Below, piece after piece: positions 63,801 to 64,000 of a DNA stretch of 64,000 bases. How positions within the stretch are numbered: position 1 is the stretch's first letter; every line of letters starts with the position of its first letter. The stretch lies in assembly GCA_024449915.1 (NCBI GenBank), contig JAMZAV010000636.1, forward strand, positions 62,001 to 126,000, written 5' to 3'. The translations under genes and the position numbers were made by a program. Source of the stretch: Sweltsa coloradensis (taxonomy: Eukaryota > Arthropoda > Insecta > Plecoptera > Chloroperlidae). The notes beneath the pieces are model-generated. The model made no database searches. It saw nothing but the letters and a program-made list of their open reading frames with translations, and was not told the DNA's origin.

Positions 63801-64000
63801 TATGTAACCACTGCCTACTACTAGCTCCCTCATCTTGGTATCTAGGGGGCAGTTCATTGAACCATGTAACTACCCTTTCAATGTTTCATTCGATTTGTGT
63901 TCCAGTCTTGAAGTCAAGATTGAATTCAACTTCTTGAATGGAAAATTGAACCGTGTAATTCAGGCTTGTCTATTCAGGCATACAACCACGTGTTGATGGA
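54756..64000 (+). CDS. Snake-like CLIP-domain serine protease, 3' end outside window (gene span)
   Basis: Exons 54756-54834, 56672-56953, 59006-59160, 61494-61603 and 63309-63574 join in frame: signal peptide, CLIP domain, Arg/Thr-rich linker, pro-region with activation site L|IVGG, and the first part of an S1 domain with His (TAGHC) and Asp (NDIALL). The segment with Asp189 and the catalytic Ser must lie beyond 64000. Leu before IVGG and the domain order fit the CLIPC group (snake, HP21), zymogens cleaved by upstream modular proteases. Paralogue of 6798-11915, with identical intron phases. Confidence 0.9.
54960..55245. repeat. Dispersed repeat, tRNA-like remnant and 21-bp minisatellite in intron 1
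   Basis: 54965-55055 matches 18540-18670 in reverse. GGGATTGAACCCGGGT (55050-55066) looks like a reversed B box, possibly from another tRNA-derived element. TTGTGTATTGTGTATTGTAAC is repeated three times at about 55176-55240. Confidence 0.5.
56253..56555 (-). mobile_element. tRNA-derived SINE, copy 4, 5'-truncated and diverged
   Basis: Matches the SINE body from ACAGAACTGATTTTCAGTGG to AGAAGTTAAAAAACTTC but lacks the tRNA-like head and the clean A-rich tail. More diverged than copies 1-3, hence older. Confidence 0.65.
56672..56953 (+). CDS. Protease 2, exon 2: CLIP domain and linker
   Basis: Acceptor TTCTCAG; reads GDICSLNDGATGVCMPIDSC, TAAREQIISGVQPKI, CMFANGKPIVCC. Cys spacing C-9-C-5-C-15-C-9-CC is that of a CLIP domain. 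A basic Thr/Arg linker follows (SSRRPTRSTRRETPTT). The exon is phase 1 to 1, so it can be gained or lost without a frameshift; the paralogue at 6798 has no such exon. Confidence 0.92.
57160..57540. repeat. Direct repeats in intron 2 of protease 2
   Basis: 57170-57250 and 57459-57535 are similar (AATAAGTTCAT-AACTTCTGCA, CTCTGGAGCTG). 57330-57455 also recurs at 58000-58120 (AAAGAAAACAAATTGC, CGCCAGTAACGA). Words are shared with 5990-6165. Decayed dispersed repeat, class unknown. Confidence 0.5.
58291..58943. mobile_element. Foldback / MITE-type element of 653 bp with TA duplication
   Basis: The ends TAGTGCGTTTACTTGCGAGT and its complement are flanked by TA on both sides (58289-58290 and 58944-58945). 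The arms of about 310 bp continue inward through ACAATGTGTTCT, TTGAATTCTATACAATTTCA, GATTGTATTGGATAAACTTA and TTTTATCCACTT to a short centre near 58615. A TA target suggests a Tc1/mariner-type or similar machinery supplied in trans. It ends 62 bp upstream of exon 3. Confidence 0.8.
59006..59160 (+). CDS. Protease 2, exon 3: pro-region and activation site
   Basis: Acceptor TTGTTTCAG; reads CQEYARYVYWEVEEETLLPV ... ICAMVLEELIVGGVQAVAKE then FPHM. The zymogen is cut between Leu and IVGG. 155 nt, phase 1 to 0, donor GTGAGT. Confidence 0.93.
59161..61493. other. Protease 2 intron 3
   Basis: Very AT-rich at 59270-59460; repeat D copy at 60325-60500 preceded by GAGTGAGTGAGT; remnant of a family C 3' end at 61398-61428 (CGTCTAACAACGACTATGGC then GTTGTCCTAG). 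Frames of up to 125 codons at 59421-59913 have no domain. Confidence 0.5.
61494..61603 (+). CDS. Protease 2, exon 4: catalytic His
   Basis: Acceptor GCGTTTTAG; reads AALGYGSEEDKQWKCGGSLI, SERFVLTAGHCLAGHG. TAGHC carries the catalytic His. 110 nt, phase 0 to 2, donor GTAAGT. Confidence 0.95.
61955..62215 (+). repeat. Dispersed repeat R, uninterrupted copy
   Basis: Continuous version of the repeat split by the SINE at 2780-3213. It includes GGGCGCCGCAGCCAATCCGC, AGCAAGCAGAGTTGGGGTGA, ATGTCACCCAGCCGACATGA and ATGCTCAAAATCACTTTAAG. A further fragment is at 55905-55945 (TTAGGGCGCGCTGCCAATCC). Confidence 0.65.
62262..62410 (+). mobile_element. Helentron-like family A2 fragment
   Basis: GGGTGGGGCTACAACGTTCA, ACATTAAGGTAATGGTGAT and AAAGGTTTTAATAT match the interior of 21287-22040 in reverse complement. 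Both ends are missing. Confidence 0.55.
62611..63031. repeat. Foldback element of 421 bp
   Basis: TCCCACACATAACAAAAACT at 62611 returns in complement ending at 63031; arms of about 180 bp continue through AGATCTAAAAAAGGG, CCACATTTGCGCATTTTAAT and CAAGCTTTTTCAAGG, with about 60 bp in the centre. The arms differ at scattered bases. No clear target duplication. Confidence 0.8.
63309..63574 (+). CDS. Protease 2, exon 5: catalytic Asp (last exon in window)
   Basis: Acceptor TTGTTTTAG; reads [68 protein letters not shown] ... AIGWGKLEYS. NDIALL carries the catalytic Asp. Phase 2 to 1, donor GTGAGT. It aligns throughout with 10499-10758 and is 6 nt longer. Confidence 0.95.
63575..64000. other. Protease 2 intron 5, partial
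   Basis: Words TTGAGTTCAA and TTGAATTCAA recur several times (63640-63680, 63915-63945). No further exon is seen; the exon with GDSGGP is expected further on. Confidence 0.5.

Overview
The window looks like a eukaryotic chromosome, most likely an arthropod and probably an insect. It holds split genes with GT-AG introns, snake-like CLIP serine proteases, a secreted C-type lectin, a tRNA-derived SINE and dense non-coding repeats. No genus is claimed. All three well supported genes lie on the + strand and make up only a few percent of the sequence; nearly every other open frame is a chance frame inside repeats.

Genes. (1) 6798-11915: a complete six-exon trypsin-like serine protease (320 aa as modelled), homologous to snake/CLIPC proteases but without a visible CLIP exon. 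(2) 39870-45577: four exons of a secreted protein with a sushi-like module, a long Thr/Ala/Ser mucin-like stretch and a C-terminal C-type lectin domain. Its first exon is not visible nearby. An isolated signal-peptide-like exon at 13481-13522, with a TATA box, has the right phase, which would imply a 26 kb intron. (3) 54756 to beyond 64000: a paralogous protease that keeps the CLIP domain; its last exons, with the catalytic Ser, lie outside the window. The homologous 155-nt and 110-nt exons have identical lengths and phases in the two proteases, so they arose by duplication. By analogy with CLIPC proteases and lectins, all three products could act in hemolymph recognition and protease cascades, but that is inference.

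Repeats. 1-5060, 8521-9698, 15874-18385, 20449-22040, 41233-41405, 43902-45147, 47451-48959 and 51017-54265 carry many copies of short, non-coding, Helentron-like (rolling-circle) elements. Their 5' end is TTGGATGAGCG or TTGAGCGAGC. Near the 3' end the inverted copy of that motif is followed by a small hairpin and CTAG. Two copies inserted in otherwise recognisable repeats show insertion between T residues without an evident target duplication. Other repeats are a tRNA-derived SINE (four copies), several long foldback or MITE elements (50255-50763, 52175-52670, 58291-58943, 62611-63031), a 295-bp satellite (46200-49500), a 117-bp satellite of roughly 120 copies (23110-37600) and a 163-bp satellite (37600-38770).

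Caution. About 22600-38260 looks like poorly polished long-read sequence: bases are replaced by, or expanded into, neighbouring homopolymers, and this fades out toward the right edge. Monomer divergence, monomer counts and open frames there should not be taken at face value.
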